DNA of 64,000 nucleotides, from the NCBI RefSeq assembly GCF_042100115.1, contig NC_091274.1:372001-436000 (forward strand), written 5' to 3'. The translations under genes were made by a program, and so were the position numbers. Source of the DNA: Alternaria dauci (Eukaryota; Ascomycota; Dothideomycetes; Pleosporales; Pleosporaceae). Shown here piece after piece: positions 48,065-60,106 of this stretch (positions within the stretch are counted from its first letter, which is position 1; each line of letters begins with the position of its first letter). Below the pieces are notes generated by a model. The model worked only from the letters and a program-made list of their open reading frames with translations. It did no database searches and was not told the origin of the DNA.

Positions 48065-49698
48065 CTAGATGACCCTGAACACAGGATACTCATCCCCCAC
48101 TTCCAGCGGAATCTTGTTATAATACGCTTGACTCGCTTCGGCCTCAGGCTCTAACAACGCGAAAGCATACCCAGCATTCTTCTGCTTAGTATCAACCCAG
48201 TAGCCCCCCGCCGGGATCGTAATCTCTCGCCGTGTCGCATTGGTCGTCACTGTAGTACCCGCGATGCCCTCGAACTTTGTTTCAGCCAGCTCAGCCGATG
48301 TCACCACTAGCGCTTCAACACTGCCGGCGAAATCTTCTTTGAGGATATCGACAGTGACGCCGAGTATGCGGAGACGTTCCGCTACATCTGCCCATGCGCG
48401 CGAAAAGACGTAGGCCTTTGGTCGGGGTCGGGTCAGAGTGACGAGGTAGGGATCACTGTTCCTAGAGAGGACGGGCACGTTGACGAGGGCGCCGGTCGAC
48501 GCGTCGATGAAGGGAACCGTCTTGTTTACGATACGTTGTTCGTATGCGACTACGATGTCATCTTTGCTCTCGGTGAAGGCTTTACGTCCTGCCTCAATCC
48601 TGTTGTATACATCGTCATATTCGTCAACCGCTTTGTTGAGTATGGTCTCTAGAACGATGAGTTGGGAAGCAACACGTCGCTGGAAATGTTGATCAGCGAT
48701 AGCGATACCACGTGTCTCTAGTAGGAACGTTAGGGCCTGGTAGTTACCAGCACCTTTGTGGTTTGCAGCTGGAGTCGCATCAGGCTCTTCGATGGTAATC
48801 GTCCCGTTGGCCACGCTAGTGGTAAAGTATGGGAATATGCGGAGGTCGTAACTTTCAGCCGCTGAGAAGATATCGTCTACAAATTCCTGGTTGAGTGCTC
48901 GAATGTCAGGGTTGACGTTCTGGTTTTTGTTGGCAGAGACTAGAAGATCTTGCGCGCGGATGTACCTTCGAGCTACTGGGTCGCCACCTGTGTACTCGTG
49001 GTCGTCTAGGAAGATGTGAGGATCGAACTCGGATTGGAGCTTTCTGATAGCTCGAGTTTGCTGTCTCTCCAGCACAGCATGATCACGATTGGGATCGTAG
49101 TTGGACGCCAATTGTCGCTGCAAATACTCCACGCCATCGACGTTGTAGCGTGGAAGAATCAAAAGGTCAATTCTTTCGAGGACTTTCGCGCTCCATTGTG
49201 AGTCGTGAGCGAGTTTCCCTAGTAGTGCTAGTACACCTTCATCACCTGCCGGTTCGTTCCCGTGCTGACCCCCTTGAATCCAAATGCGTAGCTTTTTGGT
49301 GCTGTTATTGCCATTCGTCAATGTGACGTAAGGTATTTTGCGACCTTCTTCAGATTCCAATCCACTGTTGTACGTAATCCACTGGTTATGCTGGGCGATG
49401 CCCTTCACAAAGCTTTCTGCTGGACGTCAGCAAGCCTGCGACCATTCATGTAAGTCATCATACCTAGGTCTTGCTGCGGAGTTGGTCCGGAGGTGCCGTT
49501 CGCGAATGTAGCTGGGACGTTGTCTGGATTCACGAAAGCTGGCGACAGTAGCGAAATGCCTTGGACGTCGGGAAAGTTAGCTGCCACTTGTGGTGCATCG
49601 ACCACGACAGGTCTTATGTTGCTGGCGTATCGGTCCGCAACAGTTGTCGTTGCATGGAGCGTAAGCAAGCCTAAGATAGGCTTGGGTGAGGTCCGCAT
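48065..49698 (-). CDS. secreted M14 zinc carboxypeptidase-like protein
   Basis: Exon 1 is 49464-49698, the intron is 49420-49463 (44 bp), and exon 2 is 48065-49419, giving 529 aa. A signal peptide is likely (MRTSPKPILGLLTLHATTTVA). Zinc ligands fit M14: H131 and E134 in GGQHGNEPAGDEG and H219 in DDHEY. The candidate catalytic Glu is E313 in LLETRG, and R190 in DPNRD is a plausible substrate-binding Arg. After the peptidase domain (to about residue 340), a C-terminal region of about 190 residues carries no motif I know. Potential N-glycosylation sites (NGT, NST, NKT) agree with secretion. Without the intron the frame would stop at once after the signal-bearing exon, so the splice is well supported. 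Confidence 0.88.
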
Positions 49699-50368
49699 GG
49701 TGATTGATTCGTCCTTTGTCAGCGGATTCGGTGTTGGAGGCTATAAGCCCGACAAAACGCGTGAGAAGGGCTGCGGAATGCATCACTCGCAGAGGTTTGA
49801 GTGGCACTTGTATATACCTCTGTCACGATCCTTGTCATGATAGTCGTGATTTGTATGCCCAAGCACGTTATCAAGCATGATGGTTGAGCCGGATACCTAC
49901 ATCCTTCGCGAGCATGTTGATGTCTTTGAGGCTGCTAGGGGCTTGGTACTACAATGAGCTTCCTTTTCCGGTATAACCTCGACATGACGTGAGTGGAAAG
50001 GAACGGCAATGAAGAGGGCGGAAGAGGGAGAACGCTGTCGCTTTCCTACGCTCCCGAGAGCGGAAGGGTCTTGGCGAATGGCGTCATACACGTAATGCAT
50101 CGCTAGCGATTGCAGCATCTATCATTGGCACTGCTCTTAACCAGAACCGCATCACGCAGTCACGCAAATAAGTAGCAGCTGGGACATAGCCATAAGCTTC
50201 GTGAATGTGTCCAGTCAATAAGCAGGAAAGTCGGCTTAGAGGACCGTAACTGAAGGAGGCGTTACTCTTACGCCTACAGAAGCATGGAATTAGGATCGGC
50301 ATACCACTACTTCCAACTTGAAAGAATACCATGAAACCCCACCTGCCACGAATTCACCTACTTCTCAC
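49699..50368. other. intergenic, no supported gene
   Basis: This is a 670-bp gap between two minus-strand genes (M14 peptidase promoter side). Only short unconvincing frames occur. I see no repeats or RNA genes. Confidence 0.5.
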
Positions 50369-51187
50369 CTACTGATCCGGCACAGGTGGCGTCCCCAACT
50401 CATTGACAAACCTTCCACTCCGTTCCACCTCCCTCACCCACTGCGCCCAAGGCTTGAACACAATCCACCGATTCATCTCATTCGTCGCCTTCCTCTCCTG
50501 GTTACTCAAATACTTGACTCCTTCATCCCCACCACCTCCTCTCCCCGCATTCGCTAACAACAGCGCCTTCGTCTGCACCCTGGCATTGCTTGCTGCATAG
50601 TACGCAAAATCGGTAACCTGCTCGACGCTCCCCCCTGTTGTAACAAAACCATGTCCCCGCTGCAGTACCGTCGTATGCAAAGGCGATGTAGGCCTCGTTT
50701 CGTTAACCCCGAATTTCTCTGCCAAAGCAGCACCTAGCCGCGGACTATTGACCAACATATCCCTCGGATCCCCCTCCTCGTACGCCGTCTCAATGTCAAA
50801 GTTGGGTACACTCTCGCCCAGGAACCCGGCCATGTGGTACACTGGCTCAAATGCTGTATCGATGACAGTGTATGGAAGAACATCTTCAGAATGGCTGTGC
50901 ACAACGGCGTTGACGTCCGGATAACGTTTTAGTATCTCGCTGTGGATATAGCGTTCTGCGTAGCCGCCGACTGTGCCGTTGACGGGTGTGCCATCTGAGA
51001 TGAGGTATTCGCCTATGTCGGCAGGGCTGGACACTGTGGCTGGACCGATCTGAAGCGCGATGAAGAAGGTTGTGTTGGTGTTTGGATTACGGACGCTGAC
51101 GTGGCCAAAGGGATCGAGGACGTTGTGGTAGGAGAGGATGTGGTTTGCTGTTATGAGTGAGGAGAGTAGGGCTGTGATGTTGAACAT
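50369..51187 (-). CDS. class II aldolase/adducin family protein
   Basis: A single exon encodes 272 aa. The start is the ATG at 51187; the longer frame upstream has only a GTG. The class II aldolase fold is read from LITANHILSYHNVLDPFGHVSVRN (12-35), IHSEILKRYPDVNAVVHSHS (81-100) with metal ligands H97 and H99, and the third His at about 179 in LQRGHGF. E84 in IHSE corresponds to the usual catalytic acid. Members cleave or epimerise phosphorylated sugars or act in secondary pathways, so the substrate is open. The first ten residues are moderately hydrophobic but read better as the first helix than as a signal peptide. It sits between the M14 peptidase and a pathway-type transcription factor, all on the minus strand. 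Confidence 0.87.
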   Translation of the reverse strand: MFNITALLSSLITANHILSYHNVLDPFGHVSVRNPNTNTTFFIALQIGPATVSSPADIGEYLISDGTPVNGTVGGYAERYIHSEILKRYPDVNAVVHSHSEDVLPYTVIDTAFEPVYHMAGFLGESVPNFDIETAYEEGDPRDMLVNSPRLGAALAEKFGVNETRPTSPLHTTVLQRGHGFVTTGGSVEQVTDFAYYAASNARVQTKALLLANAGRGGGGDEGVKYLSNQERKATNEMNRWIVFKPWAQWVREVERSGRFVNELGTPPVPDQ

Positions 51188-51736
51188 TGTGGCTTGAAGT
51201 TGAATTGATTCTAGCTGTCGCGCCTGGATCACAAAACTTGTTGGGAGCGGAAGAGTGTTGAGTCGAGCTATATGATCAGCTCAGGGATGGTAAACAAATA
51301 TATGCCAGGATCTGGATGTAAAGATATCCTGTGGGTGAGCATCATCGCTACGAAAGCGTACAGCGAAGATCTCCGGAATATAAGCCGTAGCGCGATGTTA
51401 GTGCAAGCCTATGATCAGTCCTGCAGACGGGCTACCAAGACTTAGTTGGCGTGCATGCGCCACGATAAAGTTTGACTAAAAAGCACATATGTACTATTAC
51501 AATGTGTATGTCAGAATAAAACACTACTTTACAAGGCAGTGAGGTCGTAAGAGCCAAAAAATGTCAAGAGATCTCTGATGTCGATAATGGTATATAGCGA
51601 GATATTCGAGTTGTGCTGGAGAGGCATCGGATCGTAGTATCGGCCGCGTCTCGCGAGAGCGTGCCCAGACGATGTGGAAGGTAGGAGACGTAATGGTCGA
51701 TGCTGTGCAACGCCAGTATTTGTTGTAAAAGGCCTA
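51188..51736. other. intergenic, no supported gene
   Basis: This 549-bp gap contains the aldolase promoter side and the 3' end of the Zn2Cys6 gene. I see no conserved frame or repeat. Confidence 0.5.
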
Positions 51737-54700
51737 TCACCGGCCGCCATTCATAGCGCCCTGATTAAACTCACTGGTCCCGTGCCCAGATTGATTCGAA
51801 AAGTCTGGAAGAACACCATTCATACTGATCCCGTCCTCGTATCCCGAGAATCCACCAGTCATGTCTGCCCAATCCCACTCCAGTGTCATTGGCATCTTCC
51901 AGAGATCTTGTGGAACGTTGTTGAAGGTCTGGTCGAATTGGCCCATGCCCGCCATGGCGTTGATGTTAGAGCTGATGCCGTTCACATCACCACCAGTCGT
52001 CATTGGTAAGCTTTGTGATTGTTGAAGCATCTGGGCGGTGATACCTGGTGAGCCATATTGACTCATCTGGATATTGGGCTGTAAGGAGTCGTGTGTGAAG
52101 TTTGGTGAGAAAGGGAATGGCTGCACATGTTAGCAGTAATCTCAGCATGATGATGGCAAAGCTTACCTCGTTGAACCCCTGGAAATCCGGATTGAAGATC
52201 ATGCCTTCTGATTGGTTGTTGTTCTGTGGAGTGGTCGCCTGCTGAGGTGACGAGTGTGAGTTGCGGCCCTTGGAGAGCAGCTCAGCGGCTGTTGCTTCGA
52301 TTTGTGCGTCTTGTTCGCTGTCGCCTTGCTTCCTCTTCCGTCGCGACGCGTGTTCGCGATCGGCCTTTTCTAGCACGATAGTGGCAATGCGCTCAAACTC
52401 AGCACATACTGTACACATGCGCTTGACACTGCCGCTTCCCTGGTCATCGTTGAGCATGTTGAGGAAGTTGACGACCAGCTTCATGAGTTTGAGATCCGAT
52501 CTTGACCGCGTATCCTGCGGGTTTTGTAAAATGTTCGCAAAGAGCGTGACCAAAGCAGTGACTGGGAAGTAAATGACTAGCCAGACACAAGACAAGTCGC
52601 CTTTCGGTATGTATTTTAGGAGATGTATCGAGGCTCGGGCAGCCTGAACACACAGTTGGGCAGACATGAAAACTCTCGGGTTGAGAGGCCGGGCATTCAG
52701 GCCTTGTATCGCAAAGTTAGACAATCGACTAGTCCAGTATCCGTGGTGTACACTCATGCGGTGGATGGTCGTTAAACAGTTGTAATAGCCAAGATGCAGT
52801 ACTGCGACTTGAAGGATAAGCGGGGTATGTGATGCCTTGATGTCGTGCTCTGGCCGGAACTCTAGTGGTATGTCGTCCTTCCATGCTTCTAGCTCTTTGT
52901 CGAGTTCGCCAATGGTATTCAGCAGTTCGCCATCGGTCTGTTTAGATGCTTTTACTGAATAGAGACCCTTGTAGACTTTGCTTTGGATCACGGAAAAGGT
53001 GCACATGAGACGGAAGAGGTTCATAGTGCCCTTTCCATCAGAGAGCGGAATGTTGCCGATGTTATCCGGTGGAGTGTCGCTGGGCAATTCGACGTTCATA
53101 TCATCGTCGTCTTGGACAGGTGGTCTGCCGGAGCGCAAACAGATACTTGATCATGTCAGTTCACCAGAAAGTTTGAGAAAGCTGGAAAGACTCACTCTTT
53201 ATCCAACATGTAGGCTATCCAGAAGACGCGTCTTCGTTGCTCAACCTCGGCGGAGTTGAGACTGAAGTTGGTACCCTTCTTGTGAAGACCGATGCTGTGT
53301 GCGAGTCGCATGGCTGTGGCAACGAAGAAGTAGGTAGGCTGTGGGTTCGGCGTTCCTAGAAGAAAGAGGCCCTGGAAGATGTTAATTGGGCAAAGGCCAA
53401 TCTCTCGTCTCTGATACGTACTATTCCGAGCAGAGCCTGAACACTAAGCAAATCGGTATTGCGCATAGTAAGCTCCACCATGACACTCATGGCATTCTTG
53501 AGGTATTGCCACGCCTTTTCATCTTCCTCTGCTGGAACCAGATTGCTCATGACGCGCAGTCGGTGTGCAAAAGCCAGAGCGACGTTTAGACTGGCCCACC
53601 ACCCGGATCCCTCGTAAGGGTCTTTGGAGTAGTGCTTGTCTACGAGATGCATGAAAGTTGGTTCGTGGAACAGCGGGAACATGCAGTTGAAGTTTTCGAA
53701 ATAGTCCTTGAGCAGTGACATGGCCTCGTGCTTGGAGGGTAGTTGTTTGTAGACTCTACGCTTGAAGATGTCCTGGAACACATCGGGTCGCCATTGGATC
53801 CACTTGTTGTCTTCGACGGCAGCTGTGGAGATCATGTCGCGGAAAGAGTTGTCTCCAGTCTTCTCGTTCACCCATTGTATGCCCTTGGGCGAGAAAATGG
53901 AGAATCCAGAGGATGAGCCTGGAAGGGTTAGCGCATGGGAGGGACAAGTATGGGGAGCATACCAATATATCTTGTCTCTCCGCAGTTGTTCGTCACCAAG
54001 GAGCACATCATCTCTGCAAGCGCATCCTCTTCCTTGTCTTTGGGGTTTCCGTTGTTCTCCTCTGGCTCGGGTGAGGCGGTACCGCTCCTCGGACTGGGGA
54101 GAGCTGGCTGTGCGGGGGTGCCGTTGGCAGTGGACTGGCCGGTCGGGGGTGCCATTGACTCTCGTCTTTCACCGATGCTGGCTCTGGGCGTGGCTGATCG
54201 CCCAGCTCGTGCTTCGAGTCGTTTCTCTAGTGTGGCCAGATCGGTGCTGCCATCGTCATCTTCGGGCAGGACGCCAGAGAGGCGCATGAGGGACTCCATC
54301 CGCGCAAGTCTGTTCTCGAGGCCTTCGATGTACTTGGCGCTATGCATCGTCAGCTCCATGTGCGCGTCATGGCGGGTGCGGTGCATACCCCTTGGGCGGC
54401 TGCCTCTTCTTCTCGACCTGTGTGAAGATGCATTCCGTCTTGTAGTTCTGGCAGTGTGTGCAGGACGGCATCTTGCCGTCGCACTTGATCTTCTTCTTCC
54501 GGCACATGTCGCAAGCCTGCTATCAGTCAGCACGGGCACGATGCCACTCCAGGCGCACACAGGTACCCTTGCAATGCGCCGCCTCTTGGGGTCGCTGCCG
54601 TCGTGGTCGTCGTGCATGTCGTCGTGGGCGAACATGTTGCCGGGGGGCATCTGCGACGGGTCGTAGCTGCCGCTTCCGAACAGACGCGGTGGTGGAGGGT

Positions 54701-54749
54701 TCATCATGGGCGGGCCAGCGCCGTAGAAGGCGTTGTTGGCGGGATTCAT
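51737..54749 (-). CDS. Zn2Cys6 transcription factor with fungal-specific domain, 907 aa
   Basis: Seven exons: 54567-54749, 54389-54516, 53963-54339, 53422-53918, 53196-53371, 52167-53145 and 51737-52120. The six introns are 44-50 bp. The product has 907 aa, and every junction keeps frame. The zinc cluster spans residues 63-90 (C63-x2-C66-x6-C73-x6-C80-x2-C83-x6-C90), is preceded by basic KRRRIAR, and is split from it by intron 1. A short coiled coil ([17 protein letters not shown], about 105-121) follows for dimerisation. The middle homology region includes [11 protein letters not shown] and the junction [13 protein letters not shown] restored by splicing, typical of the fungal_trans domain. 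The C-terminus is Gln/Asn/Met-rich and acidic, like an activation domain. No target is predictable. It is divergent from the alpha/beta hydrolase gene. Confidence 0.9.
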
Positions 54750-55536
54750 GGCGGATATTAGGAGTCGCTCTCGCTCGGTCGTCAGTCGTAAAGGTCGTGG
54801 GGCAATTGGGCCCTCGCGGATGTCCGGGGGCCTCGCGTTGTTTTGTGAGGGCGGTTATGGTTCGGGCTATGGGGAGGGGTTTGGCAGAGCGTCTAGTGCT
54901 CAGGGAGATGAAACGATGCCGAGGATCACATCTACAGGGACACGAGCATGACTGTCGCAGACTCGCCCGGCTCTCGAATCGTCGCCGGCAGTCAGGCTTG
55001 CAAGGCCGCGTCGTCCGTAGTTCGCACGTCCTGCCTTAGTCAGACAGGCACGAGCTATGCAGCGCAGGCTGAAAGCGGAATAGCAGACATGACGTTGTGA
55101 CGTTGCTTCTGTTCCCACGCCGTCGCCCAGCGCCAACTTTGAAGCACAGCACACACGCAAACTCTTAGCCTGGGACATTGAACCTCTGCATCCCTTGGAC
55201 AACTCACGCCCTGCTCTCCATGAGCAACTACTCCAAGAATAGTACGTCAGCATTCCTTGCGCCTTTCCTGCCACGTCCAGCTTACACAACGGTCGCGTAC
55301 CTGTCCGGTCGTGCCGGGATGCGCCATGACCACACCGCTACCAAACGACACGTGCCGAGCAGTAGCCACATTGAGGAAGCCGTCAAAGTTGCCTGCCCTC
55401 CTGCTGCGCCACCACATCTGTTGCAGCGTCGCATCTGCTCCCTCTCCTGACATTACCACCGGCCGGTTCCATGCTCACTACTGACATACCCTAGTTTGAG
55501 AACCATTGCGGCCTGCAAGAACATCCATCTTCAGCC
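54750..55536. promoter_or_regulatory. divergent upstream region of the Zn2Cys6 factor and alpha/beta hydrolase
   Basis: This is a 787-bp region between two start codons facing away from each other, GC-rich on the factor side. CGG and CCG triplets of the kind bound by Zn2Cys6 dimers occur, but they are too frequent to call an operator. The open frames across it look non-coding. Confidence 0.45.
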
Positions 55537-57317
55537 ATGGCACCAATGACTGCCGAGGAGATTTTAAACCACCCAGAATACCCTCATACTGTCTGGGACC
55601 TAAAACCAGAAAAGAAAGGCAAGGCCGCTGTAGCCAAGAACAGAGGCGGTCCCCTTAACATCGCTTACGAGATCCATGGTCATGGCGACCGACACCTCGT
55701 GGTAAGTCGCCCCACCATCGGTATTAATACCGTCTCCAACTTGATGCGCTGCATATCAGGCACCACAGAAAAGCTTGTCTTGGACTAGGGTGCATTTGTA
55801 ATGTCGCCCTCTACCAATCCCCGGGCTACGGCACCCTGTCACCGTTTCGTTTCAGTCGCATTGATCGTCTCAACTACCATGTATCGTGTCTCAAGTTGTC
55901 GAATACGCAACGAATACGTACTTTCCTACATTCAGCCTCTAACCCGTCTCGGCATCTTTCGTCTCTACATTCACACCACCGTGGCGCTTATGCTTCTTCA
56001 CAGCCAGAATCAACAACTGACACTATGTAGTGGGTCATGGGCCTTGGTGGCATGAAATCTGCCTGGCAGCGCCAGACAAAAGACTTTGGCCACACCAAGG
56101 GCGACCAGTATTCGTCGTTGGTGACTGACAACCGGGGTATCGGTGACTCCGACAAGCCCACGTCAAGATACTCTACATCTGCCATGGCCGAGGACATTGT
56201 CGAAGTCCTCGACCATGTCGGCTGGACTGGTGAGCGTGAGCTCCACGTCATTGGTATAAGCATGGGTGGCATGATCGCTCAGGAAATTGTGAGTCCACTC
56301 ATCTTCCCATCGTCAACCGCACAAAGTACTCAAGTCGTCATTGTCTTCGGACCGGATGCCATGCCTTCCGTCGTTGATCACAAATCCTTCCAAGTGTCGT
56401 CGACAAGAGCTTCAAACATTTCCCATACCCAGCATCATCCTGTAATCTCAGCGGTACATTGAGCTTCCGCCCCGCTCGACTCTACCCCGCCCCCACCTTT
56501 TCGTCAATGCCGCGTATATGATCGTCCATGCATGTCGATCATCATGGTTGCGGCAAATGTCCCGTTCCAAGCAGCTCGGAACTTTCCAGATGTATAAGCG
56601 CTAATAATAGTCTAGGCTATGTTGATACCACAACGGATTTGCACACTTTCGCTCGTGTCAACCGCCGCGCAACTATTCAGAACAACTGTGCGTCCCAACC
56701 CTAGCACGTTTTGGTAGATCCATTAACATCTTCAGGGCTTCATCGAAAATCTTTGGAACCGCGCCAATCTCTTCATTCCCAAATCTCTCGATGCCCAAAT
56801 CGAAGGCGTGAAGAAGAACCTTTACACACAACAATGGCTTGACGCGCCCGATACCCTCGAACCCGTCGTTCAAGCCTTCCCCACCAACGGCGACCGTTTC
56901 GCCGCAAACGAAATCTGGAAACGCTCACATCCCGAGTACTTTGGCAAGGCTGGATTCATGCTACAAGCCATTGCTGCCGGATGGCATCACAAGAGCCCGG
57001 AGCAACTACAGCAGATTTCAAAGACTGTAGGCAAGAACAGGATCATGGTTGTTCACGGTACCAAGGATCGCATGTTGACTTTCCCGTTGGGTGTTGTGCT
57101 TTGGAGAGGATTGGAGAGGGGAGAGGGCCCCACTGGGAAGGAGAACTGGCTGGGTATTGAGGAAGAGGAGGATATTTGGCAGGAGGGTGAGGTTGAGAAG
57201 CATTTTATCAAGGGTCAAGGGCACGTGCTGCCTGCAGAGATGCGGGAGGAGTTTAATGGGTGGATAGAGGGATTGGTCGAGAGGGGCATTAAGCTTAATA
57301 AGGAGCAGGGCGTATAG
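55537..57317 (+). CDS. alpha/beta hydrolase, 358 aa
   Basis: Four exons: 55537-55701, 56031-56288, 56616-56687 and 56736-57317. Introns are 329, 327 and 48 bp, and the product has 358 aa. The first exon starts at a good context (cagccATGG). The spliced protein has the oxyanion-side VMGLGG at 57-62, DNRGIGDSDKP (88-98), the nucleophile elbow GISMGG with S133, the acid D276 in VHGTKDRM and the base H328 in GQGHVLP. This is a complete Ser-Asp-His triad in canonical order. The 24-residue third exon (AMLIPQRICTLSLVSTAAQ) supplies the conserved strand after the elbow and is needed for the fold. There is no signal peptide. The substrate is unknown (esterase, lipase or C-C hydrolase). Two introns over 300 bp stand out from the 44-104 bp introns nearby. 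Confidence 0.87.
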
Positions 57318-57611
57318 AGTATAATGATAGTGGTGGCTATAAGTCGTTCAACTACACGCGTGCGTCAACTCCTGATCGATCTCGACTTAGGGTACCGAGA
57401 GGATGAGGACAGCAATGCCGAATACCCACGTCGTTTACATTCATCAGAGAAGCATCGCATACACCGGTGTCTGCTTCTCAACAATTGGGTATTTATACAT
57501 TGTATCATTCGCAAAATATATACATATAGAAAGGGTGTCTATAAGCCCAAACACGGAACAAAACAAACCCTGAAATGTACCGCATACTCAGCTCATTCTT
57601 CCGCCTTCGTC

Positions 57612-58347
57612 TTAAGCATTAAGTGACTTGGTAATGTAATCCGCACCCAATGTCTGTGTGGCAGTATCCATAGGGTACTCAAGGTGCTGAGCATTGATAC
57701 CAAAGCCGTGCGTAGTGTCGCATACACCGTCACCCTGATATTGCATTAGTAACTTATTACCACAAAGTAGTCATCAACAGGATACATACGAAGATGCAAA
57801 CATCGAGCGTCTTGGCAACCCAGTCAGATGGGATACCTCCTCCAAGGGCCGCTGAAAGTCCGTTGACATTCTTGGTAGTGGCACCACCGTTGTTATCCAC
57901 ATTGCACGCCAATCCAGACTTGCGTGCTGGGTTACCGATGAGCAAAACTCCCTTTACAGCGTCGAATTTGGCGCCCGTCAACTGAGACATGGCGTTCACG
58001 GTGGCCTGAGCACCCTGCGAGTAGCCCTCGAGGATGAAGCATTCCTTTGGCGAAGTGCTCAGCGTGGTGGTGATCTTGTTGACAATGTCTCGTGTACCCG
58101 CAGCACTGTTTTGTGAAAAGTCGGCAGTGTAAACGGTGTTGTAGACTTTGCCGCCAGTGACGGCAGATTGGACGCGGGAGTTGATTGTGCGGAAGCCGGC
58201 AGATTCGCCTTGCAGTTCGCCGGTGCCGCGGGTGTTGATGATGGTGTATGATGGGCAAGAAGAAGAGGCGGCACGCTTGACCTCCTCTATCGGTGCGGCG
58301 GAAGCCAATGCAAAAAGAGTGGTGGGAATGATGGTTGAGAAACGCAT
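57612..58347 (-). CDS. secreted cutinase-family serine esterase
   Basis: Exon 1 is 57790-58347, the intron is 57735-57789 (55 bp), and exon 2 is 57612-57734, giving 226 aa. A signal peptide (MRFSTIIPTTLFALASAAP) is followed by a possible KR processing site (24-25). Cutinase-fold features: CPSYTIINTRGTGE (31-44), nucleophile S110 in EGYSQGAQ, D188 in the C-x6-C loop CIFGDGVC (184-191), and H203 in NAQHLEYP. Cysteines 31, 103, 148, 184 and 191 fit the family disulfides. It acts outside the cell on cutin, acetyl-xylan or other esters; the true substrate is not decidable. The last catalytic residues lie in exon 2, so the splice is required for activity. Confidence 0.92.
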
Positions 58348-60106
58348 GTTGAAGGTAGTGAAGGAGATTTGTAAAGAAACGAAAGCAGAGCGAGTGTGAT
58401 GGGTTGTAGTATTGTGAGAGTGGTGGTCATATCAACGAGAATCCAAACTCCCTTATATATCCAACCCACATATGTTACGATGTCGTGTGGGTAAGCAAAA
58501 AGCACTGTCGATGTACCATCTCACCTCGGCAGAAATTCTTAGCGTGTTTCACTCGCCGATCCCCAGGCGTTTCTATACCTGAAGGGGTGGAGCATACATC
58601 CACTCAGAACACCAGGGATGGTCGTAGGCATCTGTCCTGTAGCCTTCTCATCGATGCCACGGCCAAACGAATATCACCATCTTATCCGCATAGACAGTTG
58701 GTGACGTTGCATTTGGAGATGGACAACAGAAAAGGACGTGTTGGTGGTTTGACTGGAGCTTGCCGTATCTTCAACAGCATAGCGTCTAAGTTGTTTGCAT
58801 TGTATGATGACTCCAGATTTCCGGTGCTGGTGTGGCGGCGGGAATTTGCGAAACACGGTCATATCCTAGCTTGCTTGAACATGACTGAGAACATTCCATT
58901 CCAGCCTTTTACTCCGAACAGCCACGAAATGGGGGCGCAGCCCCGGATCTCCAACAGGAAGACACGTCAAACTGGTTGTTTCTGACAGGTGACCACAACC
59001 GTGCGAAAGTGTCCTCCGCCTCATACCGCGGGCCGATACCCTTGACGACTGAAGAACCTCGCCCGCATCATTCTGGATTACCCTATTCGGAATGCTTGCC
59101 TGCTCAATGCTGGTCGACAGCATGCCAGGATGACCAAAAGGAGGCCGCCAACTGCCGTTCCTTGTTGTCGATCAGGATTGAACCTCGGCTCTCAAGCACG
59201 GTAAATGAACAAGGTTATTCGGCATCGGTAAATGTACCTGATATGGATAGTAGATGCGTGGACATATGAGGTGTGGGGTCGGCAATGGTAAAAAAAGCAA
59301 ATGCTAACTCTTTCCAGCATGGTACATGCTGTTGCGACATCAAACAGGCGGGAAGGAGTTAAACATGCATTAGGGGTGCAACCACCGTGAGCAGAGAGAC
59401 GATATGCAGGAGACGGTACCACCTTGGTCGATCTTGCTCTACACGGTATAGCGGCAGTGATCGTCGCGGGGTTACTTACCCGAATAACGACTAGCGTGGT
59501 GCTTGGTAGGCTAAGCATCACCGAGCCTAGACATCAGTCTGGCATCTTCATTGAGAGGTTGGCAGGGGTCATCCGAGTTCAGACTTTATGAACGTTGTTG
59601 AAAACTGACACTCTGTACGCGCTTTAGCTGGTAGTTAGCTCACCAGCTTGTTCCCGGAGTCATGAGGCTGCAGTTTGAGTCGCGACGTCGTGGTGTACTG
59701 ATTGGAGAACAGGGCGAAGTCGCATTCTGTGCGAAAGTTTAAAAGGCGGATCGTTAGGCGACTGAGAAGTGACATAACCTAATCTGACGTCTTCTGCGGT
59801 AGGCCGAGTGTTACAGACGCCTCCAAAACGTGGCCACGTGTGACGCTAACTCCGCTCCTCTTCCTCTTCATTTCCAACGCCAGGACTTTATACGCCGCCT
59901 TTTGGCAATAATTCGCCGATAGTTATGCCTGCATAGTGTTTCACGGCTATTCAATCACTACAAAGTCGGAGGCACATGTTCCTTCTGGATTTTACTCTTC
60001 TCATAAAGGTGTGTTTACAACATATTTTAGCAACATTGGCGTCAGATATCAAACTCCCTGATATTTGTTCTGAGCTAAATTTATGTCTGTCTCCCGCCTT
60101 GGTCGG
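58348..60106. other. gene-poor intergenic stretch
   Basis: Apart from the cutinase promoter I see no gene I can support. A plus-strand frame at 58485-58985 (166 aa) and others have no recognisable family and no intron logic. No tRNA folds properly; a B-box-like run near 59672 fails to form arms. Composition is ordinary, without RIP signature. Confidence 0.5.
58451..58461 (-). promoter_or_regulatory. TATA box of the cutinase-family gene
   Basis: The minus strand reads atatataagg about 105-110 bp upstream of the start codon at 58347. That is a credible core promoter position for a regulated secreted-enzyme gene. Confidence 0.5.

Noticed and set aside
53928..54749. Unspliced 273-aa frame at the start of the Zn2Cys6 gene
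   Set aside because: It reads through introns 1 and 2 and so loses the zinc cluster. The spliced model restores all six cysteines.
57324..57626. 100-aa plus-strand frame between the alpha/beta hydrolase and the cutinase gene
   Set aside because: It lies in the 3' region shared by two convergent genes and overlaps the end of the cutinase coding exon. No motif.
58485..58985. 166-aa plus-strand frame upstream of the cutinase-family gene
   Set aside because: The composition looks like random translation. It begins inside the cutinase promoter region and matches no family I know.
59620..59720. tRNA-like stretch with tagctc and a gtttgagtc run
   Set aside because: The T-arm stem does not pair, the B box has a mismatch at an invariant C, and no acceptor stem forms.
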